From assembly GCA_023488685.1 (NCBI GenBank), contig JAMDDR010000257.1:1-33622 (forward strand): 33,622 nt of DNA, given 5' to 3'. The position numbers and the translations under genes are program-made. Under the pieces are notes generated by a model, which had not been told where the DNA came from, searched no databases, and was given only the letters and a program-made list of their open reading frames with translations. How positions within the stretch are numbered: position 1 is the first letter of the stretch; the number at the start of each line of letters is the position of its first letter. Shown here in pieces: positions 7,226-15,437 of this stretch. The stretch comes from Chloroflexota bacterium (GTDB lineage: Bacteria > Chloroflexota > Anaerolineae > J036 > Brachytrichaceae).

Positions 7226-9085
7226 TTACTGTGTCGGCTTAAGTGCCAGCACGATCAGCGGGAATGTCCAGTGCCAGAATGCGCCGTTGACGTAAGGATT
7301 GTCCTGGGTCGGCCAGTTCGTCCAATACGTCTGATTGTAGGGGATGCGATGGAGGAACTGGATGACCGGGATGTTGATCATATCCGTCCAGTAAATCTCG
7401 ATGGCCTGCATGAACAGATCGTTGAGCTTCGGATCGCCCGGTGCGACCTTACTCATCTCGTCGACGATCTTGTCGAAATCAGGATTCTTGTAGCGTGACC
7501 AGCGTCCACCTGGAGCAGCCTCACCGACGGGCCTGCTGTAACGACTGTGGAAGAATTCCAGGGTTGTATAGGGGTCGATCACGCTCCCGCCGTGGCCATA
7601 CATATACAGCCCCGGCTTGCCATCCGTCATGTTCTGGCCGGCGTCGTTGCCGAAGTTGATCGCCGCCTCGAAGCCGCCCTTGCGCAGCATCTCCACCAAC
7701 ACGGGCACCGTATCGGCGTGAATGAACTCAAACCCGTGAATGGTGGCGTTCACACGGGCGCCGTCCTTTGCCCAGAAACCCTCGCCGTCCTTGCTGAAGC
7801 CGGCCTTCTCCATCAGCTTGGCGCTCTCCTCCAGGCTGAACTTGCTCACGCCCAGCTTGTCTGCCAGGGGTCGCGCCTGGTCCAGGTACTTCTTCAGCGC
7901 CGGATACTCCGGGAACGGGAATACCGTCGCGATCTTGGCGCCCAGGAACACCACCTTGTCAAGCGTGTCGCGGTCGATGGCATAGTTCATCGCCCAGCGC
8001 ACATCCTTGTCGCTGTAGGGTTCCAACTGATCGTTCATCCACAACCCATTAGGCCACCAGTCGATGTAGCCCAGCGGCTCGTCCTTGCCGGTATGGGTCG
8101 TGATCTTGGGGTTCTGCTGCACGGTGCTGCGGATCAGCGTCGGGTTCATGCCGGTGACCGTATCCATCTCGTTGTTCACCACGCGCTGCCCAGCGGTGCC
8201 CATATCGGCCAGGGGGACGAAAATAACGCGTTTGACATCCGGCACCTTCTGGAATCCGGTCTTGAAGCCCCACCAATCCGGGCGAAGATCGTACACCAAC
8301 TGCTCCGGCGCCATTTTAACGTTGTACATGCCGCTGTGGGGCATTTCCTCGCCACCCTTAAAATCGGTCACCTCTTTGACGCCCTCAAAGGGGTGCGCAG
8401 GCACGATGGGAATGCCCGTGTCGAACTTGAAACTCAACACTTCGAACTTGAAGCGCGGGTTGGAGGTCTTGAACTTCACCACGACCGTCTGGTCGTCGGG
8501 AGCAGTGACTGTATCGACGCCTTCGTCAAACTGGGCATGATAGTCAAGCTTGGGGTTGGTCTTCTGTGTATCGAAGGTGAACTTCACATCCTGCGAGGTG
8601 ATCGGCTTGCCATCGCTCCACTCGATGCCCGTGCGCAGTTTGATGGTCAGCTCGGTATAGTCGTCATTGTAGGCGCCGCTCTCGGCCAGCCAGGGGATCT
8701 CCTTATCGGCGAATACCGAGTAATAGAACAACGGATCCCATAACAGTGCGCCACCATCCTGGTGGTTCATTCCCGCCCATGGGTTCAGGATGCCCACCCA
8801 TGCAAACTTGCCGCCGCTGCCTCCCCAGTTGATCATTAACGTGCGGTTGCGTGGCACGTCACCACCCGTGGTTGCTGGGGCCTGGGTGACGTCTGCTGCC
8901 GGGGTCGCTTCTGTAGCCTGGGTAGGCTCCTCCTTCTCCGCGGGGGCAGCGGTTGGTTCCGCCTGTTGCGGAGCCGCTGTTGGCGCAGCGGGCGCGGCGC
9001 ATGCTGCTGCGAGCGTCCCTGCGCCTATCAGGCTGGATAGGCATATCAACTGTCGTCGTGTAAGCTTCGAGTTCGTCGCACTCAT
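7226..9085 (-). CDS. ABC transporter substrate-binding protein, family 5 (SBP1), lipoprotein
   Basis: 619 residues. The N-terminus has a twin arginine (TRRQL, residues 9-13), a hydrophobic core and a lipobox-like LAAAC with Cys 29, so export may be Tat-dependent with lipid anchoring. Residues 30-75 are an Ala/Pro/Thr/Glu linker. The rest is an SBP_bac_5 fold (LLWDPLFYYSVFADKEIPWLAESGAYN, TIKLRTGIEWSDGKPITSQDVKFTF, KDVRWAMNYAIDRDTLDKVVF). Family 5 proteins bind oligopeptides or oligosaccharides and deliver them to Opp/Dpp-type permeases. It is a close paralogue of the protein at 13546-15417. A perfect AAGGAGGT lies 8 nt before the ATG. A terminator separates it from the upstream ATPase gene, so it can be transcribed independently. 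The ligand is unknown; the adjacent sugar genes favour an oligosaccharide. Confidence 0.93.
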   Translation of the reverse strand: MSATNSKLTRRQLICLSSLIGAGTLAAACAAPAAPTAAPQQAEPTAAPAEKEEPTQATEATPAADVTQAPATTGGDVPRNRTLMINWGGSGGKFAWVGILNPWAGMNHQDGGALLWDPLFYYSVFADKEIPWLAESGAYNDDYTELTIKLRTGIEWSDGKPITSQDVKFTFDTQKTNPKLDYHAQFDEGVDTVTAPDDQTVVVKFKTSNPRFKFEVLSFKFDTGIPIVPAHPFEGVKEVTDFKGGEEMPHSGMYNVKMAPEQLVYDLRPDWWGFKTGFQKVPDVKRVIFVPLADMGTAGQRVVNNEMDTVTGMNPTLIRSTVQQNPKITTHTGKDEPLGYIDWWPNGLWMNDQLEPYSDKDVRWAMNYAIDRDTLDKVVFLGAKIATVFPFPEYPALKKYLDQARPLADKLGVSKFSLEESAKLMEKAGFSKDGEGFWAKDGARVNATIHGFEFIHADTVPVLVEMLRKGGFEAAINFGNDAGQNMTDGKPGLYMYGHGGSVIDPYTTLEFFHSRYSRPVGEAAPGGRWSRYKNPDFDKIVDEMSKVAPGDPKLNDLFMQAIEIYWTDMINIPVIQFLHRIPYNQTYWTNWPTQDNPYVNGAFWHWTFPLIVLALKPTQ

Positions 9086-9210
9086 CGGTCATTACCTCCT
9101 TACCTTCTCGGGGAGAGATCGAAGACAAAATGCCGCTGGACTTTTGCACTTTTGGCTGCAACGGATCGACGTTAGGATTGATGTTTATCGCTCACAAGAT
9201 AATGATGATC

Positions 9211-9222
9211 GATCACCTCCTT
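9211..9222 (-). promoter_or_regulatory. Remote anti-SD match in SBP1 leader (possible STAB-SD)
   Basis: On the minus strand AAGGAGGTGATC is fully complementary to the 3' tail of 16S rRNA, but lies about 125 nt upstream of the SBP1 start codon and has no properly spaced ATG. SBP2 carries AAGGAGGTG in a matching position. It may be a 30S-binding transcript stabiliser. Confidence 0.4.
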
Positions 9223-9251
9223 GCGAATGCCACACCTGGCAGATTCACGTT

Positions 9252-9313
9252 CGCCGAAAAAACAAGCTCATACACGAAACAGCAATGAGACGGGCCGAAT
9301 TTCGTGTATGAGC
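9252..9313 (-). terminator. Intrinsic terminator after oppF-like gene
   Basis: Perfect 14-bp arms 9266-9279 and 9300-9313 enclose a 20-nt loop starting 13 nt after the ATPase stop codon. On the minus strand the stem is followed by TTGTTTTTTCGG. It ends the permease/ATPase transcript before SBP1. Confidence 0.8.
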
Positions 9314-9326
9314 CTGGTGCGAGCGA

Positions 9327-10343
9327 CTACCTGCCCGCAGCAAAAAGCGCTGTGACGTTTTGATGAGCCAGTTCCTGGCTTTCCTCGTACAGATAGCACG
9401 CGGCGGCACGGGTCTCATCGGTCTTGAACAGCGGTGGCGGGGCTTTCTGGCACTTGGGCATGACGAACGGGCAGCGGCCGGCAAATCGGCAGCCCGTGAC
9501 CGACCGGTAGTCCCCTTCCTTGGCCTGGATATCGGTTGTGCCCCAGCGCATGTTGATGTCGGGCCAGGGGATCGAATCGATAAGCAACTTGGTGTACGGG
9601 TGCTTTGGTTTCTTGATGACCGTATCCACGTCGCCGGCCTCCATGATCGCGCCACGGTACAGCACGATGATGTTATCGCTGATGTGATAGGCCGTAGTCA
9701 GATCGTGGGTGATGTAGAGGATGGAGATGCCGTAGTCCTTCTTCAGCTTCTTCAAGCTCTCCAGGATGGTCGCTCGCAGCGAGGCATCAACCATCGACAC
9801 CGGCTCGTCAGCCACCAGCAGCGTCGGCTTGAGCAGCAGCGCCCGCGCCACCGAAATGCGCTGGCGTTGGCCGCCCGACAACTGATGGGGGAAGCGTCCC
9901 AGGATTTCCTCAGGACGCAGACCGACCGCACTCAAAGCATCTTCCATCATCGTGCGTGCCTGCTGCTTCGACTTGGTCAGCTTGAACTTGTCAATCGGCA
10001 CGGTCAACAGGTGATCGATGGTGTAAAACGGGTTGAACACGGCGAAGGGGTCCTGGAAGACCGCCTGCACTTCGCGGCGGAATTGCATGTGGTCGCTCCC
10101 GCCCAACGACGCCACATTCCTCCCCTTATAGAGCACCTGACCCTTGCTCGGCTCGATGAAACCAAGCGCCAGCATGCTCATCGTGGTTTTGCCGCTGCCA
10201 CTTTCGCCGGCGACGGCAATGATGGTAGGTGCTGCATCGTCCAGCATCAGTGACACGTTGTCGAGCGCAATGGTCTGCTCTCGTGAAAGCAGACCCTGGC
10301 TGTAGATTTTCGACACGTTGCGAAGTTCAAGAAGTGGTGCCAT
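9327..10343 (-). CDS. Oligopeptide/oligosaccharide ABC transporter ATP-binding protein (OppF-like)
   Basis: 338 residues. Walker A GESGSGKTT (46-54), signature LSGGQRQRISVARALL, Walker B LLVADEP with the variant DEPVSMVD where DEPTSALD is usual, H-loop ILYITHDLTTAYHISD, and the C-terminal oligo/dipeptide extension (HPYTKLLIDSIPWP ... GCRFAGRCPFVMPKC) with spaced cysteines that in the family can hold an Fe-S cluster or metal. It hydrolyses ATP on the cytoplasmic face to drive import together with the adjacent OppD-like subunit. The ATG lies 12 nt after the oppD-like stop, with GGGAGATAGAG upstream. Last gene before the terminator at 9252-9313. Confidence 0.93.
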   Translation of the reverse strand: MAPLLELRNVSKIYSQGLLSREQTIALDNVSLMLDDAAPTIIAVAGESGSGKTTMSMLALGFIEPSKGQVLYKGRNVASLGGSDHMQFRREVQAVFQDPFAVFNPFYTIDHLLTVPIDKFKLTKSKQQARTMMEDALSAVGLRPEEILGRFPHQLSGGQRQRISVARALLLKPTLLVADEPVSMVDASLRATILESLKKLKKDYGISILYITHDLTTAYHISDNIIVLYRGAIMEAGDVDTVIKKPKHPYTKLLIDSIPWPDINMRWGTTDIQAKEGDYRSVTGCRFAGRCPFVMPKCQKAPPPLFKTDETRAAACYLYEESQELAHQNVTALFAAGR

Positions 10344-10355
10344 TTGACGTTATCT

Positions 10356-11444
10356 CTATCTCCCGGTGACCGGAACCTTTTGCTGTACTTGAGCCTTAGT
10401 GCTGGTTTCTGGCTGTTTCACCTTGTTGCCATGTTCGTCGTACAGGTGACAGTACACAAAGCGCCCGCTGGGTGTCGTGGACTGGCGTGGCACCACCGTC
10501 TTACAGAGATCCATGGCGTGCTGGCAACGCGGGTGGAAGACGCAGCCGCTGGGCAGCCGCAACAGCGACGGTGCCAGGCCGGGGATGCTCTGGAATACGC
10601 CCTTGTTTTCAAGGTTGGGCAGGCTGCTGATGAGCGCTTGCGCGTACGGGTGCAGTGGGTCGGTGAACATCTCGCGCACCGTGCTCAGTTCCACCAGCTT
10701 GCCGGCGTACATCACGGCAACACGATTGGTGATTTGGGCCATCAGCCCCATGTCGTGGCCGATCAGAATGACCGCCGCGCCAATCTTCTCCTGCACGCGG
10801 CAGATCGTCTCCATCACCTGGCGCTGCACCACCACGTCCAGTGCGCTGGTCGGCTCGTCGGCGATGATGACCTTGGGGCTGAGCAAGATGCCGATGGCGA
10901 TGCACACGCGCTGTTTCATGCCGCCGCTTAACTCGTGCGGGTACATGCGGAAGACGTTTCGCTGCAGTTCCACGGATTCGAGTGCGTGCTCCACCCGCTC
11001 GTTCAGCTCCTCCTTCGTCGCTTTGGGCAAGTGCGCGCGCATAGCGTCCAGCATTTGGGCGCCGACACGCAAGACTGGGTTGAGCGAGTTCATTGCGCCC
11101 TGCGGAATGTAACTGACGGTGCTCAAGCGGGCATTGAGAATCTGCTCCTCATTCAGTTTGAGCAGATCCATGCCGCCTGGACCGCCCACGATGGCACTGC
11201 CGGCCTCAATACGGCCCGGCGGCTTGATCATGCGCATGAGCGCCAACGCCATGGTGGACTTGCCGCAACCCGACTCACCCACCAGCCCAAGGCGTTCGCC
11301 GGAATACAGCGTCAGGTTGACCCCATCGACAGCCTTCACGCGGCCGGAGTCAGTGTAGTAGGTGACTTGCAGATCGGTGACCTGCAATGCAGGCGCGGGC
11401 GCTGACGCGGGCACGGGCGCGGGCGAACTTCCATTGCGGTTCAT
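10356..11444 (-). CDS. Oligopeptide/oligosaccharide ABC transporter ATP-binding protein (OppD-like)
   Basis: 362 residues. A Pro/Ala-rich N-terminal tail of about 20 residues precedes the ATPase domain. Walker A GESGCGKST (56-64), signature LSGGMKQRVCIAIGILL, Walker B VIIADEPTSALD, H-loop LIGHDMGLMAQ, then the oligo_HPY extension (LHPYAQALISSLPNLENKG, GCVFHPRCQHAMDLC). It pairs with the OppF-like subunit as the ATPase heterodimer. Its ATG overlaps the upstream permease stop by 4 nt (ATGA), a sign of translational coupling, and GAGGAGG is 5 nt upstream, inside the permease gene. Confidence 0.93.
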   Translation of the reverse strand: MNRNGSSPAPVPASAPAPALQVTDLQVTYYTDSGRVKAVDGVNLTLYSGERLGLVGESGCGKSTMALALMRMIKPPGRIEAGSAIVGGPGGMDLLKLNEEQILNARLSTVSYIPQGAMNSLNPVLRVGAQMLDAMRAHLPKATKEELNERVEHALESVELQRNVFRMYPHELSGGMKQRVCIAIGILLSPKVIIADEPTSALDVVVQRQVMETICRVQEKIGAAVILIGHDMGLMAQITNRVAVMYAGKLVELSTVREMFTDPLHPYAQALISSLPNLENKGVFQSIPGLAPSLLRLPSGCVFHPRCQHAMDLCKTVVPRQSTTPSGRFVYCHLYDEHGNKVKQPETSTKAQVQQKVPVTGR

Positions 11445-12340
11445 TCCGTCCTCCTCACGCGCGGGTTGGCAATTTCATCCAGGCCGACATTGATCAACGA
11501 CAGCGAAGCGAAGATGGCGATCAGCGCCAGGACGGGCCACAATATCCACCACCACCACTGGTTGAACATCGCGGAGTGAAACTGCGCCCAGCGGATGGTC
11601 ATGCCGATGGTGGGTTCGCGGACAGCGCCCAAACCGAGCACCTCCAGACCAAACGACGCGCCAATCGCGCCCATCACCTGGCCGACGAAACTTGCCACCA
11701 GGAAGGGCAGCATATTGGGCATTAACTCTTTGAAGATGATCTCGATGTTGCCCATGCCGGACAACTTGGCCACGTTGACGAAGGTGCGCTCTTTCATGGT
11801 AAGCACCTGCGCGCGCACCACGCGTGTGGGACCCACCCACGACAGAATAGACACGACCAATGCCATGGTCAGGACCGTGACCTTATTCTTGTCGACGATG
11901 GTGCCCGCGATAATGATGAGCAGGATCAGCGGTGGGATGGTCAACAGCACTTCAGTCATCCAACGCACGACCGAGTCAAACACGCCACCAAAATAACCTG
12001 ACAGCAACCCGAGCACGATCCCGATGACGATGCCAAGCGTCCCCGCGATGATGCCGATGGCGCCGGTGAGCTGGATGCCGCGGATCATCACGGCCAGCAG
12101 ATCGCGCCCGTCCTTGTCGGTGCCCAGCGGGTACTCGGCGCTGGGCGGCTGCAGCGGGACGGCGGCGAGCGGGTAAGCCAGCTTGGCTGTGTCGACGACC
12201 AACGAACCGCCGAGACTGAAAATGAGCAAAAATGCTAACAACGCCAACCCAAGGACGAGACTTTTATTGCGCCGCAAGTAGCGCAGCACCAGTGTGCGTT
12301 GGCTCGGTCCTTTGGCGGTAGTGGGGATAGCCAGTTCCAT
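11441..12340 (-). CDS. ABC transporter permease (OppC/DppC-like)
   Basis: 299 residues, usual for DppC. The N-terminal OppC_N segment (LRYLRRNKSLVLGLALLAFLLIFSL, about 22-46) is followed by a periplasmic-type loop with the DppC hallmark YPLGTDKDGRDLLAVMIRG, then five more membrane segments. The cytoplasmic coupling (EAA-like) loop reads FVNVAKLSGMGNIEIIFKELMPNMLP. It forms the import channel with the OppB-like permease. It ends with a 4-nt overlap into the ATPase gene and is preceded by GGTAAGG. Confidence 0.93.
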   Translation of the reverse strand: MELAIPTTAKGPSQRTLVLRYLRRNKSLVLGLALLAFLLIFSLGGSLVVDTAKLAYPLAAVPLQPPSAEYPLGTDKDGRDLLAVMIRGIQLTGAIGIIAGTLGIVIGIVLGLLSGYFGGVFDSVVRWMTEVLLTIPPLILLIIIAGTIVDKNKVTVLTMALVVSILSWVGPTRVVRAQVLTMKERTFVNVAKLSGMGNIEIIFKELMPNMLPFLVASFVGQVMGAIGASFGLEVLGLGAVREPTIGMTIRWAQFHSAMFNQWWWWILWPVLALIAIFASLSLINVGLDEIANPRVRRTE

Positions 12341-12385
12341 TTAATACCTTACCTGAACTTTAACTTAAACAAACGAACATTCACC

Positions 12386-12430
12386 CTCGACCCGGGCGCT
12401 TCAGCGCCAGCCGCTGCGCCCGTTGTCGAG
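12386..12430 (-). promoter_or_regulatory. Intercistronic hairpin between the two permease genes
   Basis: Arms CTCGACCCGGGCGC (12386-12399) and GCGCCCGTTGTCGAG (12416-12430) pair with a small internal bulge. No T-run follows on the minus strand, so a processing or stability role is more likely than termination. It is the only sizeable structure in the 92-nt gap. Confidence 0.5.
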
Positions 12431-12432
12431 TC

Positions 12433-13437
12433 TTATTTCCTATCATAGCGGATGCGCGGATCGAGCAATGGGTACAACAGATCGACGGCCATCATACTGA
12501 TACCCACGGCGAAAATGGTGATGAAGCCGACGCCGTAGATGACGAAATAATCGTTCGCCGTAATCGCCGCGCTCAGGGTCGAGCCGATGCCCGGGAAGCC
12601 GTATAAACCCTCGACCAGAATACCCGCACTCACGATGCCGCCCAACGCCAGGGCCAGCGACGTCACCTGCGGCAGAATGGCGTTGCGCACGTAATACCAG
12701 TAGAAGATACGACCCTGTCTCAAGCCTTTGTGCTCGGCAAAGTTCACGTAGTCCTCACCTTGCACGGTCACACCCATGCCGCGCATCCCCAGCGCATAGA
12801 ACCCAACATAAGCCAGGATCAACGAAAGCGCGGGCAGGATGGCGTGTTTTACCACATCCAGGGCAAAAGGCATGGTGAGCGCCTTCACCATACCGGGGCT
12901 GTATGCGCCGCCCATGGGTAAAAGCTTCAACCTGAATCCAAGCAAGTAGACCAGCAGCAGCCCCAGCGTGTAGGCGGGGATGGCGGCCAGCACCATCAAC
13001 GGCGTGACCGTACCCTTGACCCACCTTGGGCTGCGCGGCCAACCCGCCAGTGCGCCGATGGCAGTTCCGATCAGAAACGTTAACGAAATCGTCACCAGCA
13101 GCAACCCAATCGTCCAGGGCAGCGCCTCGCCGATCAACTCGGCGACGGGTTTGGGGTAAGACATCAGCGAGACGCCCAGGTCGCCACGCAACACACTGCC
13201 CATGTAATCGGCGTACTGTTGCGGTAATGGCTTGTCCAGGCCGAATTTGAGTTCGTAACTCGCGATGATGTTTTCGAGATCTTTGGGCGCATAGCCGGTC
13301 GATCGGGCCAGCGCCGCGAAGCGCTCACGGATGGGATTCACTCGGGACAGACGGGGGATGGTAAAAAGCACCGTCGCCGCCGTCCACATCACGAAAATGA
13401 GGAAGATAAATCGACGCAAAACATAACCTAATCTCAC
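12433..13437 (-). CDS. ABC transporter permease (OppB/DppB-like)
   Basis: 334 residues. The first TM segment is LRRFIFLIFVMWTAATVLFTIPRL, followed by an extracytoplasmic domain containing KFGLDKPLPQQYADYMGSVLRGDLGVSLM (the DppB 'GLDxPLxxQY...GDLG' pattern) and a BPD_transp_1 domain. The coupling loop is DYVNFAEHKGLRQGRIFYWYYVRNAILP. The start is GTG at 13435-13437, supported by a strong GGGAGGT about 7 nt upstream; no ATG is better placed. First translocator gene after SBP2, from which it is separated by a 108-nt gap holding a stem-loop. Confidence 0.93.
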   Translation of the reverse strand: MRLGYVLRRFIFLIFVMWTAATVLFTIPRLSRVNPIRERFAALARSTGYAPKDLENIIASYELKFGLDKPLPQQYADYMGSVLRGDLGVSLMSYPKPVAELIGEALPWTIGLLLVTISLTFLIGTAIGALAGWPRSPRWVKGTVTPLMVLAAIPAYTLGLLLVYLLGFRLKLLPMGGAYSPGMVKALTMPFALDVVKHAILPALSLILAYVGFYALGMRGMGVTVQGEDYVNFAEHKGLRQGRIFYWYYVRNAILPQVTSLALALGGIVSAGILVEGLYGFPGIGSTLSAAITANDYFVIYGVGFITIFAVGISMMAVDLLYPLLDPRIRYDRK

Positions 13438-13456
13438 TTGGGGGACCTCCCTGGCC

Positions 13457-13490
13457 GTGTGGGGCGACCCATCCGAAGGTCACCCCACAC
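13457..13490 (-). promoter_or_regulatory. Stem-loop between SBP2 and the oppB-like gene
   Basis: 13-nt arms 13457-13469 and 13478-13490 around an 8-nt loop. The single mismatch becomes a G-U pair only in RNA from the minus strand, the operon's sense strand. No T-run follows. Such hairpins after binding-protein genes often give partial termination or protect the upstream mRNA, so that binding protein exceeds permease. Confidence 0.6.
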
Positions 13491-13545
13491 GCTCTGTGCC
13501 TTACAACCGTTACCAGCCGCAGACACCTCCTAACAACTCAGCCTG

Positions 13546-15417
13546 CTATTGCGCCGCCTTCAGGCCCATCACCAGGAGCGGGAAGGTCCAGTGCCAGTAG
13601 GCGCCGTTCAGGTACGGATTATCCTGGGTTGGCCAGTTGGTCCAGTACGTCTGATTGTAGGGGATGCGATGCAGCCACTGGATCACCGGCACGTCGATCA
13701 TGTCGGTCCAGTAGATCTCGATGGCCTTCATGAACAGGTCATTGAGTTTCGGATCACCCGGCGGTACGGCACGCATGTCGTCCACGATCTGGTCGAATTC
13801 GGGGTTCTTGTAGCGCGAGAAGTGGTTGCCGCCTGCGGTCGTGCCGAGAGGCGCGCTGTAGCGGCTGTGATATAGCTCCATCGTAGCATAGGGGTCGATC
13901 ACGCTGGCGCCGTGGCCGAACATGTACAGCCCCGGCTTGCCGTCGGCCATGTTCTGGTAGGCGTCGTTGCCAAAGTTGATCGCCGCCTCGAAGCCGCCGT
14001 TGCGCAACATTTCCACCAGCACCGGCACGATGTCCGCGTGGATGGACTCGAAGCCGTCGATGGTGGCGTTCACACGGGCGCCATCCTTCACCCAGAAGCC
14101 CTCGCCGTCCTTGCTGAAGCCGGCCTTCTCCATCAGCTTGGCGCTCTCCTCCAGGCTGAACTTGCTCACGCCCAGCTTGTCTGCCAGGGGTCGCGCCTGG
14201 TCCAGGTACTTCTTCAGCGCCGGGTACTCCGGGTACGGGAACACCGACGTGATCTTGGCGCCCAGGAACACCACCTTATCGATCGTGTCGCGGTCGATGG
14301 TATAGTTGATGGCCCAGCGCACATCCTTGTCGCTGTAGGGCTCGGAAGCCGTGTTCATCCACAGCGAGTTCGGCCACCAGTCAATATAGCCCAGCGGCTC
14401 GTCCTTGCCGGTATGGGTCGTGATCTTGGGGTTCTGCTGCACGGCCGTACGGATCAGCGTGGGGCGCAGGTCCAGGCACGCGTCGGCTTCGTTGTTCACC
14501 ACGCGCTGCGCGGCGGTCGCCATATCGGACAGCGGGATGAAGATCACGCGCTTGATGTCGGGCTCCTTCTGGAAGCCGGTCTTGAAGCCCCACCAATCCG
14601 GGCGCAGGTCGTACACCAACTGCTCGGGCGTCATTTTGACATTGAACATGCCGGTATGAGGCATGTCCTCGCCACCAGGCTCTTCGTTGATCTTGGTGGC
14701 TTCGATCTTCTTGTCCTCGAAGAAATGAGCCGGCAACGGGCAGATACCGGTGTCGAACTTGAAGCTCAGGATTTCGAACTTAAAGCGCGGTTGGGCACCT
14801 GTGAACTTAATCACCACCGTCTGATCGTCGGGTGCGGAAACGCTGTCCACGAAGTCCAGCACCTGCTGGTGGTAGTCGATCTTCTCGTTGGCTTTATACG
14901 CCTCCAGCGTCCACACGACGTCCTTCGACGTGAACGGCACGCCGTCACTCCACTCGGCGCCCGCGCGCAGCTTGATCGTCAGTTCGGTATAGTCATCGTT
15001 GTAGGTGCCGCTCTCGGCCAGCCAGGGGATATCCTTGTCGGCGAACACTGAATAATAAAACAGGGGATCCCACAACAGCGCGCCACCTTCCTGGTGGTTC
15101 ATGCCGCCCACCGGGTTGATCTGACCGACCCAGGTGTACTTGCCGCCGGTGCCACCGTGGTTCAGCACGAGCGTGCGATTGCGCGGCACCTCAGCGCCGG
15201 TGGCGGCCTCGGGAGCGGTAGTGGCTTCAGGGGCAGTGGTTGCTTCGGGGGCGGTTGTCGCTTCGGCTTGGGTGGCCTCAGGGGCTTTGGTCGGTTCGGG
15301 GGCGGTCGTCGGGGCTGGGGCTGGTGTGGCTGCACCAGCGCAGGCCGTGACCAGTGTGCCGGCGCCGATCACGGTTGACAAGCGAAGCATCTCTCTGCGA
15401 GTAAGCTTACCTTTCAT
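13546..15417 (-). CDS. ABC transporter substrate-binding protein, family 5 (SBP2), lipoprotein
   Basis: 623 residues. Twin arginine at 7-8 (LTRREML), hydrophobic core, and lipobox-like LVTAC with Cys 26, then a linker with repeated EATTAP units to about residue 75. The SBP_bac_5 body closely matches SBP1 (for example WLAESGTYNDDYTELTIKL, RPDWWGFKTGFQKEPDIKRVIF, GKDEPLGYIDWWPNSLW, YNQTYWTNWPTQDNPY). It is the promoter-proximal gene of the importer operon, transcribed in the same direction as the LacI gene upstream of it. AAGGAG lies 9 nt before the ATG. A 125-nt stretch is identical to SBP1 at the DNA level. The two proteins differ in several pocket-region segments, so they may bind related but different ligands to one permease. 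Confidence 0.93.
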   Translation of the reverse strand: MKGKLTRREMLRLSTVIGAGTLVTACAGAATPAPAPTTAPEPTKAPEATQAEATTAPEATTAPEATTAPEAATGAEVPRNRTLVLNHGGTGGKYTWVGQINPVGGMNHQEGGALLWDPLFYYSVFADKDIPWLAESGTYNDDYTELTIKLRAGAEWSDGVPFTSKDVVWTLEAYKANEKIDYHQQVLDFVDSVSAPDDQTVVIKFTGAQPRFKFEILSFKFDTGICPLPAHFFEDKKIEATKINEEPGGEDMPHTGMFNVKMTPEQLVYDLRPDWWGFKTGFQKEPDIKRVIFIPLSDMATAAQRVVNNEADACLDLRPTLIRTAVQQNPKITTHTGKDEPLGYIDWWPNSLWMNTASEPYSDKDVRWAINYTIDRDTIDKVVFLGAKITSVFPYPEYPALKKYLDQARPLADKLGVSKFSLEESAKLMEKAGFSKDGEGFWVKDGARVNATIDGFESIHADIVPVLVEMLRNGGFEAAINFGNDAYQNMADGKPGLYMFGHGASVIDPYATMELYHSRYSAPLGTTAGGNHFSRYKNPEFDQIVDDMRAVPPGDPKLNDLFMKAIEIYWTDMIDVPVIQWLHRIPYNQTYWTNWPTQDNPYLNGAYWHWTFPLLVMGLKAAQ

Positions 15418-15437
15418 CTGTTCTCACTCCTTATGGG

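Noticed and set aside
7547..8743. Long open frame of 398 codons opposite SBP1
   Set aside because: It is the complement of a strongly coding GC-rich gene, its translation is His/Val/Leu/Arg low-complexity typical of antisense shadows, and SBP2 has a similar shadow at 13912-15051.
9185..9202. lacO-like TTGTGAGCGATAA sequence on the minus strand in the SBP1 leader
   Set aside because: The similarity to the E. coli lac operator is short and the palindrome has only 5-bp arms; the LacI protein here is not expected to share E. coli LacI specificity.
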